From Peterkaempfera bronchialis (GTDB lineage: Bacteria > Actinomycetota > Actinomycetes > Streptomycetales > Streptomycetaceae), in assembly GCF_003258605.2 (NCBI RefSeq), contig NZ_CP031264.1, positions 3,162,001 through 3,226,000 of the forward strand: a DNA stretch of 64,000 nt, in the 5' to 3' direction. The position numbers were made by a program, and so were the translations under genes. This document shows, in pieces, positions 18,557 through 28,000 of the stretch. The number at the start of each line of letters is the position of its first letter. Positions within the stretch are counted from its first letter, which is position 1. Below the pieces are notes generated by a model. That model was given only the letters and a program-made list of their open reading frames with translations. It was not told the origin of the DNA and did not search any database.

Positions 18557-18629
18557 TGGGCCGCCAGGGGCTCGAACCCTGAACCTACGGATTAAAAGTC
18601 CGCAGCTCTGCCAATTGAGCTAGCGGCCC
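18557..18629 (-). tRNA. tRNA-Lys (UUU)
   Basis: 73 bases forming a full cloverleaf on the minus strand: acceptor GGGCCGC/GCGGCCC, D-loop, anticodon loop CTTTTAA (anticodon TTT), T-arm with GGTTCGAGCC-type sequence 'GGGTTCGAGCCC'. CCA is not encoded. Its position at the edge of the accessory stretch 15-18.5 kb makes it a possible integration target, although no att repeat was seen. Confidence 0.95.
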
Positions 18630-18754
18630 GGTGGCGGGCGGTCGCCGGGAGGCGGCTGCTGCCGAGTGAAGCGTACCCGGAGTTGGGGAGGGGTTCGCCA
18701 CTGCATTGGGGGTGAGCCCGTGGCGGATCGGGGTGGGCGGGGGTGGGAGACGGG

Positions 18755-18789
18755 CTCGGGCCCGCTCCCGGGAGGGGAGCGGGCCCGAG
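18755..18789 (-). terminator. Terminator of the DEAD-box gene
   Basis: Perfect 15-bp stem CTCGGGCCCGCTCCC/GGGAGCGGGCCCGAG with a five-base loop, 24 bases past the helicase stop codon (minus strand). Confidence 0.8.
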
Positions 18790-18812
18790 GCCGTCAGAGA
18801 GCCGACGTGCGG

Positions 18813-21170
18813 TCAGCCGTTGCGCTTCCAGCGCGGCTTGCGGTCGCCGCCGAAGCTGCTGCCGCTGCCGCTGCCGTTGTTGTCGCGGCGCTCGAAGGGA
18901 CGGCCGCTGCTGCTGCCACGGTCGCGGTCGCCGAAGGACGGGCGGGCGCCGCCGGTGCGGTGGTCGTCACGCCGGCCGAACGGGCGGCTGGTGCGGTCCC
19001 GGTCGCCGAAGGACGGGCGGGCGCTGCGCTCGCGGTCGCCGCCGTACGGGCGGTCGTAGGAGCGGGCCGGACGGTCGCCGCCACGGTCGCGGTCGCCGAA
19101 GGAGGGACGGCCGCCACGGTCGTCACGACGCTCGAAGGAACGGCCCCCACGGTCGTCACGGTCGCGGTTGAACGGACGGTCGCCGCCACGGTCGCGGTCG
19201 CCGAAGGAGGGACGGCCACCCCGGTCGTCACGACGCTCGAAGGAACGACCCCCACGCTCGTCACGGCCGCCACGGTCGCGGTCGCCGAAGGAAGGACGGC
19301 CACCCCGGTCGTCGCGACGCTCGAAGGAACGGCCCCCACGGTCGTCACGGTCACGGTCACGGTCACGGTCACGGTTGAACGGACGGTCGCTGCCACGGTC
19401 ACGGTTGAAGCCGCCACGGTCGTCACGACGCTCGAAGGAACGGCCGCCACGGTCGTCACGGTCACGGTCGCGGTTGTACGGCGGGCGCTCGCTGCGCACC
19501 TCCCGGTACGACGACGAACGCTCGCGCTCCTTGGTCTCCACGACCTCCTCGGCGGCAGCGGCGGCGGGCGCCGCCTCGACCGCCGGGGCCTCGGCCTGGG
19601 CCGGGACCTCGGTGGTGGCCTCGGTCGGCTCGTCCTCGATGCCCAGCTCGGCACGCTCGCGCGCGGCCCGGGCCGTGAGGCGGTCCGCCTCCTCGCGCAG
19701 CTCCGCCGCGCGGCGCTGCAACTTCTCCAGACGGCGGGCCAGTTCCTCGGCCTCGCGCTCGGCGGCCTTGGCGGCACCGGCCGCGCCCTCGGCCTGGACC
19801 TCGGTCAGCGAACGGGCGCCGGTGATCCGCGCCACATCGGCGTCGAAGGAGTTGCCCACCACATGGCGGGAGGCGTCCACGCCGGCGTCCTCCATCAGGC
19901 GGAAGACTCCCCGGCGCTGGTGCGGCAGCACCAGGGTGACCACGATGCCGGAGCGGCCGGCCCGGGCGGTGCGGCCGGAGCGGTGCAGGTAGTCCTTGTG
20001 GTCGCCGGCCGGGTCGACGTTGAGCACCAGGTCGATGCCGTCGACGTGGATGCCACGGGCGGCGACGTCGGTGGCGACCAGGACGTTGACGTAACCGTCC
20101 TTGAAGTCGCCCAGGGTCCGGGTGCGGGCGCCCTGGGTCATGCCGCCGTGCAGCGCGTCGGCGCGCACCCCGGCCTCGATCAGCTGCTCGGCAACGCGGT
20201 CGGCGCCCATCTGGGTGCGGACGAAGATGATGGTGCGGCCCTTGCGGGCGGCGATCGCGTTGGTGATCGGCGCCTTGTCCTTGGGCTTCACCACGAGGAT
20301 GTGGTGGGTCATGGTGGTGACCGCGCCCGCCGACGGGTCGACCTCATGGGTGACCGGGTTCTGCAGGTAGCGCTTGACCAGGGTGTCGATCTCGTTCTCG
20401 AGCGTGGCCGAGAAGAGCATCCGCTGGCCGCCGGCCGGCACCAGGTCGAGGATCTCGGTGACCTCGGGCAGGAAGCCCATGTCGGCCATCTGGTCGGCCT
20501 CGTCCAGGACCGCGATCTGCACCTCGTCGAGGGTGGCGGCGCCACGGTCGATCAGGTCGCGCAGCCGGCCCGGGGTGGCGACGAGGACGTCCACGCCGCG
20601 CTCCAGCGCGTAGATCTGGCGGGGCATCGAGGTGCCGCCGCAGACGACCTTGAGGTTGAGGCCGAGCACCGAGCCGTACGGCTCCAGCGCGTCGGAGACC
20701 TGCATGGCCAGCTCACGGGTGGGGACGAGGATCAGGCCACGGGGGCGCTTGGCCCGGGTGCGGCCCTCGGCGAGGCGGGTGAGCAGCGGGAGGCCGAAGC
20801 TGAGGGTCTTGCCGGAGCCGGTGCGACCGCGGCCCAGCACGTCCTTGCCGGCCAGCGCGTCCGGGATGGTCGCGGCCTGGATGGGGAACGGGGTGGTGAC
20901 GCCGCGCTTTGCGAGGGCGCGGACGATGTCCTGGTGCAGGCCGAGGTCGCCGAAGGTGGCGGTGGCCTCCTCGGGGGCGGCCTCCTCGGTGGCAGCCTCT
21001 GCCACGGCCTCTGCCACGGCGTCCGGGCGGACCTCGGTCACGGCCTCGGAGGTGCCGGGAGCGTCGTGGCTGCCGGCGGTGTCAGGGGTGTCGGGAGTGT
21101 CGATGGCGGGGGCATCGGCGGCGGAGCCGCTCGCGGGCATGGCGAAGCGGTCGTCGTCAACGAGAGACAT
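18813..21170 (-). CDS. DEAD-box RNA helicase with long repetitive Arg/Asp/Gly tail
   Basis: 785 residues. An acidic Ala-rich N-terminus of about 70 residues precedes the helicase core. The core has the Q-motif region 'PFPIQAATIPDAL', motif I 'RTGSGKT', Ia 'PTRELA', 'TPGR', motif II 'DEAD', III 'SAT', IV 'IIFVRT', V 'TDVAARGIH' and VI 'HRSGRTARAG'. The core ends near residue 450. A coiled-coil segment (EAEELARRLEKLQRR type) follows, then about 240 residues built from 'RSFERRDDRGG' and 'RPSFGDRDRGG' modules. The protein should unwind structured RNA at ribosomes or in RNA decay. The tail is predicted disordered and could bind RNA or form condensates. There are 283 bases without a gene upstream (21171-21453), an A/T-richer likely leader as in cold-regulated helicases. 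Confidence 0.95.
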   Translation of the reverse strand: MSLVDDDRFAMPASGSAADAPAIDTPDTPDTAGSHDAPGTSEAVTEVRPDAVAEAVAEAATEEAAPEEATATFGDLGLHQDIVRALAKRGVTTPFPIQAATIPDALAGKDVLGRGRTGSGKTLSFGLPLLTRLAEGRTRAKRPRGLILVPTRELAMQVSDALEPYGSVLGLNLKVVCGGTSMPRQIYALERGVDVLVATPGRLRDLIDRGAATLDEVQIAVLDEADQMADMGFLPEVTEILDLVPAGGQRMLFSATLENEIDTLVKRYLQNPVTHEVDPSAGAVTTMTHHILVVKPKDKAPITNAIAARKGRTIIFVRTQMGADRVAEQLIEAGVRADALHGGMTQGARTRTLGDFKDGYVNVLVATDVAARGIHVDGIDLVLNVDPAGDHKDYLHRSGRTARAGRSGIVVTLVLPHQRRGVFRLMEDAGVDASRHVVGNSFDADVARITGARSLTEVQAEGAAGAAKAAEREAEELARRLEKLQRRAAELREEADRLTARAARERAELGIEDEPTEATTEVPAQAEAPAVEAAPAAAAAEEVVETKERERSSSYREVRSERPPYNRDRDRDDRGGRSFERRDDRGGFNRDRGSDRPFNRDRDRDRDRDDRGGRSFERRDDRGGRPSFGDRDRGGRDERGGRSFERRDDRGGRPSFGDRDRGGDRPFNRDRDDRGGRSFERRDDRGGRPSFGDRDRGGDRPARSYDRPYGGDRERSARPSFGDRDRTSRPFGRRDDHRTGGARPSFGDRDRGSSSGRPFERRDNNGSGSGSSFGGDRKPRWKRNG
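18870..19490. repeat. In-frame coding repeats of the helicase tail
   Basis: Imperfect tandem modules of roughly 60-80 bp encoding alternating RDRDR/DDRGGRSFERR and RPSFGDRDRGG blocks. Several copies of the block GGTCGTCACGACGCTCGAAG and its variants can be read on the plus strand. Unit numbers can change by slippage or recombination, so length polymorphism between strains is expected. Confidence 0.85.
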
Positions 21171-21453
21171 GCAGAACCTTCCGGAAGTGGCACGCGCCTA
21201 AGTCCGCGGGTTCGCACAGACCGCCTCGATGCAGTCAAGCCACGGATCGCCGGAACGCGCCAAGAGCGCCTTGGGATAAGCGGCGCCGGGCAGATGAAAT
21301 CAAACGATCTACCACTATAGGCGCCCCGAACGGGGGAGCGCAAATCGCTCCTTCGGAGCAGAGAGGCCACCCCGTCCCGTCCGCCCCGCGCACATCGCGG
21401 GGCCGGACACCACAACAGTACCGCCCAGCCCGGCATTCCCGGCAGCGGCGAGG

Positions 21454-22149
21454 TCAGGGCCCGGACTCCGCGGCGCCTCCGGAGCCGCCGGCGCCGCCCG
21501 AAACCGAGCCCGCGACCGGGGGCGGGAGCTCGCCGCCGGAGCCGTTGCCGGGACCGGGGGAACCGGGCGGCGGGCTCGGCGGGGCCGATGGCTCCGACGC
21601 GGACCCGGTCGGCTGCGGACTGGGCTGCGGGCTCGGCTGCTGGGGGCCGCCGCCCGTCCCGCCGAGCCCGCCCGAGGCCGCATGGCCGCCCCCGCCGCCG
21701 GTCGCGCCGCCGACCCTGCCGCCGCTCCGGTCCGGCCCGTCGGGGTGCGGCTGCGCCGAGGCTCCCCCGGCCGGCTGGGCCGGAGCGCCCGGCGACGGCG
21801 AGGGCCCCACGGTGCCCGAGGGGGTGGCCGATACATCCACGTCCACCGCTCCCGCCCGCTGGGACCCGGCCGGTACGGGGTGGGAACCGCCCGCCCCCGG
21901 GTGGATGGCTCCGCTCCCGGCGACCTGGTCGGCCGAGGTCCCCCGCTCCCCGGGCTGCGAACCCTGTGAGGCGGGTGCCCGGCTCACATCCATGCAGCCG
22001 GTCAGGGCCACGGCGGCCAGCGCCCCGACGGCTGCCGCTGCCACCGCGCGCGCCAGGGGGCGGGGGTGGGGACGGCGTCCCACGGGCCGCCGCCCTGCGG
22101 CGGCAGGCGTCACGGCGGTGTCGGAAGTCACAGGAGTTACCGCATTCAC
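21454..22149 (-). CDS. Proline/glycine-rich lipoprotein, unknown
   Basis: 231 residues. A basic N-terminus followed by a hydrophobic stretch (about residues 33-49) ends in a lipobox 'ALTGC', so it is probably exported and lipid-anchored. The mature part is almost wholly low-complexity Pro/Ser/Gly ('PSPQPSPQP', 'GGATGGGGGH') with no folded domain visible. Codon third positions are consistent with coding on this strand. It is divergent from the metallopeptidase gene at 22338. The exact start is uncertain because two or three codons near 22149 could serve. Confidence 0.6.
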   Translation of the reverse strand: MNAVTPVTSDTAVTPAAAGRRPVGRRPHPRPLARAVAAAAVGALAAVALTGCMDVSRAPASQGSQPGERGTSADQVAGSGAIHPGAGGSHPVPAGSQRAGAVDVDVSATPSGTVGPSPSPGAPAQPAGGASAQPHPDGPDRSGGRVGGATGGGGGHAASGGLGGTGGGPQQPSPQPSPQPTGSASEPSAPPSPPPGSPGPGNGSGGELPPPVAGSVSGGAGGSGGAAESGP

Positions 22150-22337
22150 AGCAAGCCTCTCGTACGCCCCGCCCGGGCCGCCCGCTGCGTGCGGCCACTA
22201 CGGGTGCCCAACGCGTACGCGGCCCCGAGGTCACGGCCGCCGCGCTCGGCCGGGCGGCGATGGCGGGGCTGCGGTGCGGGGCCCGACCGGGCGGCGGGGG
22301 CTGGGCCGGGCCGCCCCGCCGAGCCGACAATGGGCCG

Positions 22338-22685
22338 GTGGAGATGACCCGAGACGAGTTCGAAGCCCTGGTCGGCGATGCGCTGGACCGCATTCCCGCC
22401 GAGTTGGCGAAGCTGATGGACAACGTCGCCGTCTTCGTGGAGGAGGAGCCCGACCCCGGCGACCCGGACCTGCTGGGCCTGTACGAGGGGACCCCGCTGA
22501 CCGAGCGCGGCGAGTGGTACGCGGGGGTGCTGCCGGACCGGATCACCGTCTACCTCGGCCCGACGCTGCGGATCTGCGAGACCCGCGAGCAGGTGGTGCA
22601 GGAGGTCACCACCACCGTGATCCACGAGGTCGGCCACCACTTCGGCATCGACGACGAGCGGCTGCACGAACTCGGCTGGGCCTGA
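22338..22685 (+). CDS. Minimal zinc metallopeptidase (zincin-like)
   Basis: 115 residues from the GTG at 22338. An ATG two codons later is an alternative. The C-terminal active site is 'HEVGHHFGIDD' (H96, E97, H100, with Gly103 and Asp105), a metzincin-like HExxHxxGxxD. The conserved body 'LMDNVAVFVEEEP', 'GLYEGTPLTERG' and 'LPDRITVYLGPTLR' matches the small 'metallopeptidase family' found throughout actinobacteria. The substrate is unknown, and no signal peptide is present. It precedes the metallophosphoesterase gene by 80 bases on the same strand. Confidence 0.9.
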   Translation: MEMTRDEFEALVGDALDRIPAELAKLMDNVAVFVEEEPDPGDPDLLGLYEGTPLTERGEWYAGVLPDRITVYLGPTLRICETREQVVQEVTTTVIHEVGHHFGIDDERLHELGWA

Positions 22686-22765
22686 CCCGCCCCGCCACGG
22701 CCCACCCCGGTGCGGCTCGGTGCGGCTCGGCCCGGGGCGCCGTATACCGGACGTACCCTCCGGGC

Positions 22766-24415
22766 ATGCTCCCCACCATGGCCGCCGACCTCCGCAACCG
22801 CACGCGCGCCATGCTCCACCGAGCGCGCCGACCCCACCTGCCCCGCTCGCCCCGCTCCCCTCGTTCACCCCGCGCGCCCCGCTCTCCCCGCTTCTCCCCC
22901 GGCCTGCGGCGCGCCGTCGTGCTGGCTGCCGTCGCGGTGCTCGGCGGCTGGCTCGGCCTGGTGGTGGTCGGCAGTTCACCGGCGCGGGTCGGGCCGATGG
23001 AGACCCGGATGTCGCTCCACCCCGACCTCGGCGGCGGCAGCCGGATCGACATCGCCCCGCTGGGAGACCTGGAGTTGGACACCCACCGGGCCCCGCTGCG
23101 GCTGGACGTGGACGTACGGCGGCTGAACCCGGACGCCGCCCGGGCCATCGCCAGGAACCCGGCCCGCCTCGCCGGGTTGCAGGACGAGGTGGCCGTCGGG
23201 GTCGAGCACGGCATGCTGAAGCTGGGTCTGCGGTCCGCAGCCGCCGTCGCGGCCGGCGCCTGCACGCTCGGCCTGGTGATCTACCGCCGACCGCGCCGGG
23301 CACTGGCCGCCGCCGGGACCTCGCTCGGCCTGCTGGCGGCGACCTTCGGCGGGGCGGCGCTCAGCTGGAACCCCAAGTCCGTGCTGGAACCGCATTTCAC
23401 CGGACTGCTGGCCGGCGCACCGCAGGTGGTGGGCAACGCCCGGTCCATCGTCAGCGACTTCGACGTCTACCGGCAGGAACTGGCCAAGCTGGTCACCAAT
23501 GTGACCCGGCTGTACGACACCGCGACCACGCTGCCCGCCTACAACCCCGATCCGGGCACGGTGCGGGTACTGCATGTGTCCGACATCCACCTCAACCCCA
23601 CCGCCTGGGACCTGATCCGCTCCGTGGTCGCCGACTACAAGATCGACGTCATCATCGACACCGGGGACCTGATGGACCACGGGTCCACCGCCGAGAACGC
23701 CTTCACCGACGAGATCCCGACCCTCGGCGCTCCCTACGTCTATGCGCGCGGCAACCACGACTCGGCGGAGAGTCAGGCGGCGGTGGCCCGTCAGAAGCAC
23801 GCCATCGTGCTGGACAACGGGCGCGTCGCCACCGTGGCGGGGCTGCGCATCGCCGGGTGGGGCGATCCGCAGTTCACCCCGGACCGCTCGGTGGAGGTCG
23901 GCGGGGAGGCTGCCGAGGAGGCCATGGGCAGAGCCTTCGCCGCCAAGGTCGACGCCACCCGGCCGCCGCCGGACATCGCGGCCGTCCATGAGCCCACCGC
24001 CGCCCAGCAACTGGACGGGGCGGTGCCGCTGGTGCTGGCAGGCCACACCCATGTCCGCTCCACCAGGCTGCTGGACCACGGCACCCGGCTCTTCATCCAG
24101 GGCTCCACCGGCGGCTCCGGGCTGCGGGCGCTGGAGAGCAACCCCCCGACCCCGGTGGCCCTCTCGGTCCTGTACTTCGACCGGGTCAGCCACCGGCTCC
24201 AGGCGTGGGACGACATCACCCTCGGCGGGCTCGGCCGCACCACCGCGCAGATCGACCGGCACCTGGCCGATGAGTCCTCCACCCCCAGTCCGTCGCCCAG
24301 CCCGACGCCCAGCCCGGCCGGCAGCCTCTCCCCCGGCCTCTCCCCCGGCCTCTCCCCCGGTCCGTCCCACAGTCTGTCGCCCAGTCGGCCGGCGGCCTCC
24401 TCGGCCACGCGCTGA
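22766..24415 (+). CDS. Membrane-anchored metallophosphoesterase
   Basis: 549 residues. The N-terminus is basic with Ser-Pro-Arg repeats, then a membrane segment at about residues 50-70 and a hydrophobic pair near residues 155-200. The extracytoplasmic or cytoplasmic phosphoesterase domain (about residues 265-490) has the full calcineurin-like motif set: 'DIHLNP', 'DTGDLMDHG', 'GNHDS' and 'GHTHVRS'. It ends in a Ser/Pro/Leu low-complexity tail. A role in hydrolysing a phosphoester or phosphonucleotide with a two-metal centre is expected, but the substrate is unknown. The start ATG at 22766 was chosen as the first in frame, and an ATG four codons on is possible. Confidence 0.88.
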   Translation: MLPTMAADLRNRTRAMLHRARRPHLPRSPRSPRSPRAPRSPRFSPGLRRAVVLAAVAVLGGWLGLVVVGSSPARVGPMETRMSLHPDLGGGSRIDIAPLGDLELDTHRAPLRLDVDVRRLNPDAARAIARNPARLAGLQDEVAVGVEHGMLKLGLRSAAAVAAGACTLGLVIYRRPRRALAAAGTSLGLLAATFGGAALSWNPKSVLEPHFTGLLAGAPQVVGNARSIVSDFDVYRQELAKLVTNVTRLYDTATTLPAYNPDPGTVRVLHVSDIHLNPTAWDLIRSVVADYKIDVIIDTGDLMDHGSTAENAFTDEIPTLGAPYVYARGNHDSAESQAAVARQKHAIVLDNGRVATVAGLRIAGWGDPQFTPDRSVEVGGEAAEEAMGRAFAAKVDATRPPPDIAAVHEPTAAQQLDGAVPLVLAGHTHVRSTRLLDHGTRLFIQGSTGGSGLRALESNPPTPVALSVLYFDRVSHRLQAWDDITLGGLGRTTAQIDRHLADESSTPSPSPSPTPSPAGSLSPGLSPGLSPGPSHSLSPSRPAASSATR

Positions 24416-24461
24416 CCAGGGCCGGGCCGCAGCAGCCGTGCGCGACAGGCCGCAATACGTT

Positions 24462-24491
24462 TTGGCGTTCCCGCCCGCCATCCCATATGCT
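24462..24491 (+). promoter_or_regulatory. Promoter of the tRNA-Glu cluster
   Basis: TTGGCG (24462-24467), an 18-base spacer, TATGCT (24486-24491). It is a good match to the principal HrdB-type promoter, 46 bases before the tRNA-Glu gene. Confidence 0.5.
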
Positions 24492-24536
24492 TCTCGACGT
24501 CCCCGACGGCCGCAAGGAAGCCGGGTGGGCCCTAAA

Positions 24537-24609
24537 GCCCTCATCGTCTAGTGGCCCAGGACGCCGCCCTTTCAAGGCGGTAGCACGGGTTCGAATCCCG
24601 TTGGGGGCA
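24537..24609 (+). tRNA. tRNA-Glu (UUC)
   Basis: 73 bases: acceptor GCCCTCA/TGGGGGC, anticodon loop CTTTCAA (TTC), T-loop GGTTCGAATCC. First of three clustered tRNA genes. Confidence 0.95.
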
Positions 24610-24646
24610 CCGCAGTACCCATACGCAGAGCCCATCTGCGTCACGA

Positions 24647-24720
24647 GGTCCCGTGGAGCAGTTGGTTAGCTCGCCACCCTGTCAAGGTGGAGGTCGCGGG
24701 TTCAAGTCCCGTCGGGATCG
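24647..24720 (+). tRNA. tRNA-Asp (GUC), copy 1
   Basis: 74 bases: acceptor GGTCCCG/CGGGATC, anticodon loop CTGTCAA (GTC), T-loop GGTTCAAGTCC, discriminator G. Identical to the copy at 29040-29113. Confidence 0.95.
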
Positions 24721-24756
24721 CTCATCCCCTACCCTGGGGATGCAGCAATGCAGTAC

Positions 24757-24830
24757 GGCCAGGTAGCTCAGTTGGTACGAGCGTCCGCCTGAAAAGCGGA
24801 AGGTCGCCGGTTCGACCCCGGCCCTGGCCA
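24757..24830 (+). tRNA. tRNA-Phe (GAA)
   Basis: 74 bases: acceptor GGCCAGG/CCTGGCC, anticodon loop with TGAAAAG (GAA), T-loop GGTTCGACCCC. Confidence 0.95.
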
Positions 24831-24848
24831 CTCCAGCATTACCGTGAG

Positions 24849-24880
24849 GCCCCCAGCGAGAGCACTTGCCGGGGGCTTTT
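24849..24880 (+). terminator. Terminator of the tRNA cluster
   Basis: GCCCCC/GGGGGC stem followed by CTTTT, 18 bases after tRNA-Phe. A second GC-rich hairpin (GGCAGGCGG...CCGCCTGCC, about 24953-24990) lies just before the hrpA start. Confidence 0.75.
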
Positions 24881-25011
24881 CCGCGCTCCGGGCGCGGGCC
24901 CTGCGGCCGCCGACGGGGCGTCTGCCGCACACTGGCTGTGCTGTGACCGCGGCAGGCAGGCGGGCGGAAACCCGCGTGCGGCCGCCTGCCGTTTCTTGCG
25001 ACTGTATGGGG

Positions 25012-28000
25012 ATGCCCTCCGTGAGTGCTCCGTTCGCCGACCTCCAGGCCCGCCTGCCCGAGCTGATGCTGCGCGACCAGCGGCGGCTGGAAAGGCGGCT
25101 GGACGGTGCCCGCCGGGTGCGGAACCCGGAGGCGCGCGCCGGCGTCGCCGAGGAGATCGCCGCCGAGATCGGCAGGGCCGAGCTCCGGCTGGAGCAGCGC
25201 CGGGCCGCTGTGCCGAAGATCACCTATCCGGAAGAGCTGCCGGTCAGCCGGAAGAAGGACGACATCGCGGCGGCGATCCGGGACCACCAGGTGGTGATCG
25301 TCGCGGGTGAGACCGGGTCCGGCAAGACCACCCAGATCCCCAAGATCTGCCTGGAGCTGGGCCGTGGGCTGAAGGGCCTGGTGGGCCACACCCAGCCGCG
25401 CCGGATCGCCGCCCGCACGGTCGCCGAGCGGGTCGCCGAGGAGCTGGACACCCCGCTCGGCGAGGCCGTCGGCTGGAAGGTCCGCTTCACCGACCAGGTG
25501 GGGCAGGACACCCTGGTCAAGCTGATGACGGACGGCATCCTGCTGGCCGAGATCCAGACCGACCGCGAGCTGCGCCAGTACGACACCCTGATCATCGACG
25601 AGGCCCATGAGCGCAGCCTCAACATCGACTTCATCCTCGGCTACCTCAGGCAGCTGCTGCCGCGCCGCCCCGACCTCAAGGTCGTGATCACCTCCGCCAC
25701 CATCGACCCGGAGCGCTTCTCGCGGCACTTCGGCGATGCCCCGATCATCGAGGTCTCCGGGCGGACCTACCCCGTGGAGGTCCGCTACCGCCCGATCGTG
25801 GAGGAGGGCGACGGCGGCGAGGAGGTCGAGCGGGACCGCGACCAGGTGCAGGCGATCTGCGACGCCGCAGTGGAGCTCCAGGCCGAGGGGCCGGGCGACA
25901 TCCTGGTCTTCCTCTCCGGCGAGCGGGAGATCCGGGACACCGCCGACGCGCTGAACCGGCTGGGGCTGCGGAACACCGAGGTGCTGCCGCTGTACGCCCG
26001 GCTCTCCTCGGCCGAGCAGCACCGGGTCTTCCAGTCGCACCGCGGCCGGCGGATCGTGCTGGCCACCAATGTCGCCGAGACCTCGCTGACCGTCCCGGGC
26101 ATCAAGTACGTCATCGACCCGGGCACCGCCCGCATCTCCCGCTACAGCCACCGCACCAAGGTGCAGCGGCTGCCCATCGAGGCGGTCAGCCAGGCCAGCG
26201 CCAACCAGCGCAAGGGCCGCTGCGGGCGCACCTCGGACGGCATCTGCATCCGGCTCTACTCGGAGGAGGACTTCCTCTCCCGGCCGGAGTTCACCGACGC
26301 GGAGATCCTGCGCACCAACCTGGCGTCGGTCATCCTCCAGATGACCGCGGCCGGGCTCGGCGACATCGCGGCCTTCCCCTTCATCGACCCGCCGGACTCC
26401 CGCAACATCCGGGACGGCGTCAACCTGCTGCATGAGCTGGGCGCGCTCGACCCCGCGCAGAAGGACCCGCGCAAGCGCCTCACCCAGCTCGGCCGCAAAC
26501 TGGCCCAGCTGCCGGTGGACCCGCGCCTGGCCCGGATGGTGCTGGAGGCCGACCGCAACGGCTGTGTGCGGGAGGTCATGGTGATCGCGGCGGCGCTCTC
26601 CATCCAGGACCCGAGGGAGCGGCCCAGCGAGAAGAAGCAGGCGGCGGACGAGCGGCACCGCCGGTTCGCCGACGAGACCTCCGACTTCCTCGCCTACCTC
26701 AACCTCTGGCGCTATGTCCGGGAGCAGCAGAAGGAGCTCTCGTCCTCCGCCTTCCGCCGGATGTGCAGGACCGAGTTCCTCAACTACCTGCGCATACGGG
26801 AGTGGCAGGACATCTACACCCAGCTGCGTACGGTCGCCAAGCAGCTGGGCGTCCACATCACCGAGCCCGAGCCGGGCGCGGAGCCGGACTCCCAGCGCAT
26901 CCACACCTCGCTGCTGGCGGGCCTGCTCTCGCACATCGGCCTGATGGATGTGGAGAAGCGCGAGTACGTCGGCGCCCGGGGTGCCCGCTTCGCGGTCTTC
27001 CCCGGTTCGGGGCTCTTCAAGAAGCCGCCGCGCTGGGTGATGTCCGCCGAACTGGTGGAGACCTCCCGGCTGTGGGCGCGGATCAACGCGAAGATCGAGC
27101 CCGAGTGGGTGGAGCCGCTCGCCGGACACCTGGTCAAGCACACCTACAGCGAGCCGCACTGGGAGAAGAAGGCCGGCGCGGTCCTCGCCTACGAGAAGGT
27201 GACGCTGTACGGCATCCCGATCGTCGCCCAGCGCAAGGTCAACTACGGCCGGATCGACCCGGAGCTCTGCCGGGAGCTCTTCATCCGCAACGCCCTGGTG
27301 GAGGGCGACTGGGAGACCCACCACCGGTTCTTCGCCGACAACCGGAGGCTGCTCTCCGAGGTGGAGGAGCTGGAGAACCGGGCCCGCCGCCGCGACATCA
27401 TGGTCGACGACGAGACCCTGTTCGACTTCTACGACCAGCGGCTGCCGGAGGACGTGGTCTCGGCCCGCCACTTCGACTCCTGGTGGAAGCAGGCCCGGCG
27501 CGACCAGCCGGACCTGCTGAACTTCGAGAAGTCGATGCTGATCAACGAGGCGGCGGGCGGGGTCGCCGAGGAGGACTACCCCGACCACTGGCACCAGGGG
27601 AAGCTGCGCTTCCGGCTGACGTACCAGTTCGAGCCGGGCAGCGACGCCGACGGTGTCACCGTGCACCTCCCGCTGCCGGTGCTCAACCAGGTCTCCTCCG
27701 AGGGCTTCGACTGGCAGATCCCGGGACTGCGCGCGGAGCTGGTCACCGCGCTGATCCGCTCGCTGCCCAAGGCGGTGCGCCGCAACTTCGTCCCGGCGCC
27801 GGACTTCGCCAAGGCCGTGCTGGGCAGGCTCACCGCCCGTCAGGAGCCTCTGCTGCCCGCCCTGGAGCGGGAGCTGCGGCGGATGACCGGGATCACGATC
27901 CCGCCGGAGGCATGGGGGCAGACACCGGTACCGGACCATCTCCAGATCACCTTCCGTGTGGTGGACGAGCGCCGCCGCAAGCTCGCCGAGTCCAAGGACC

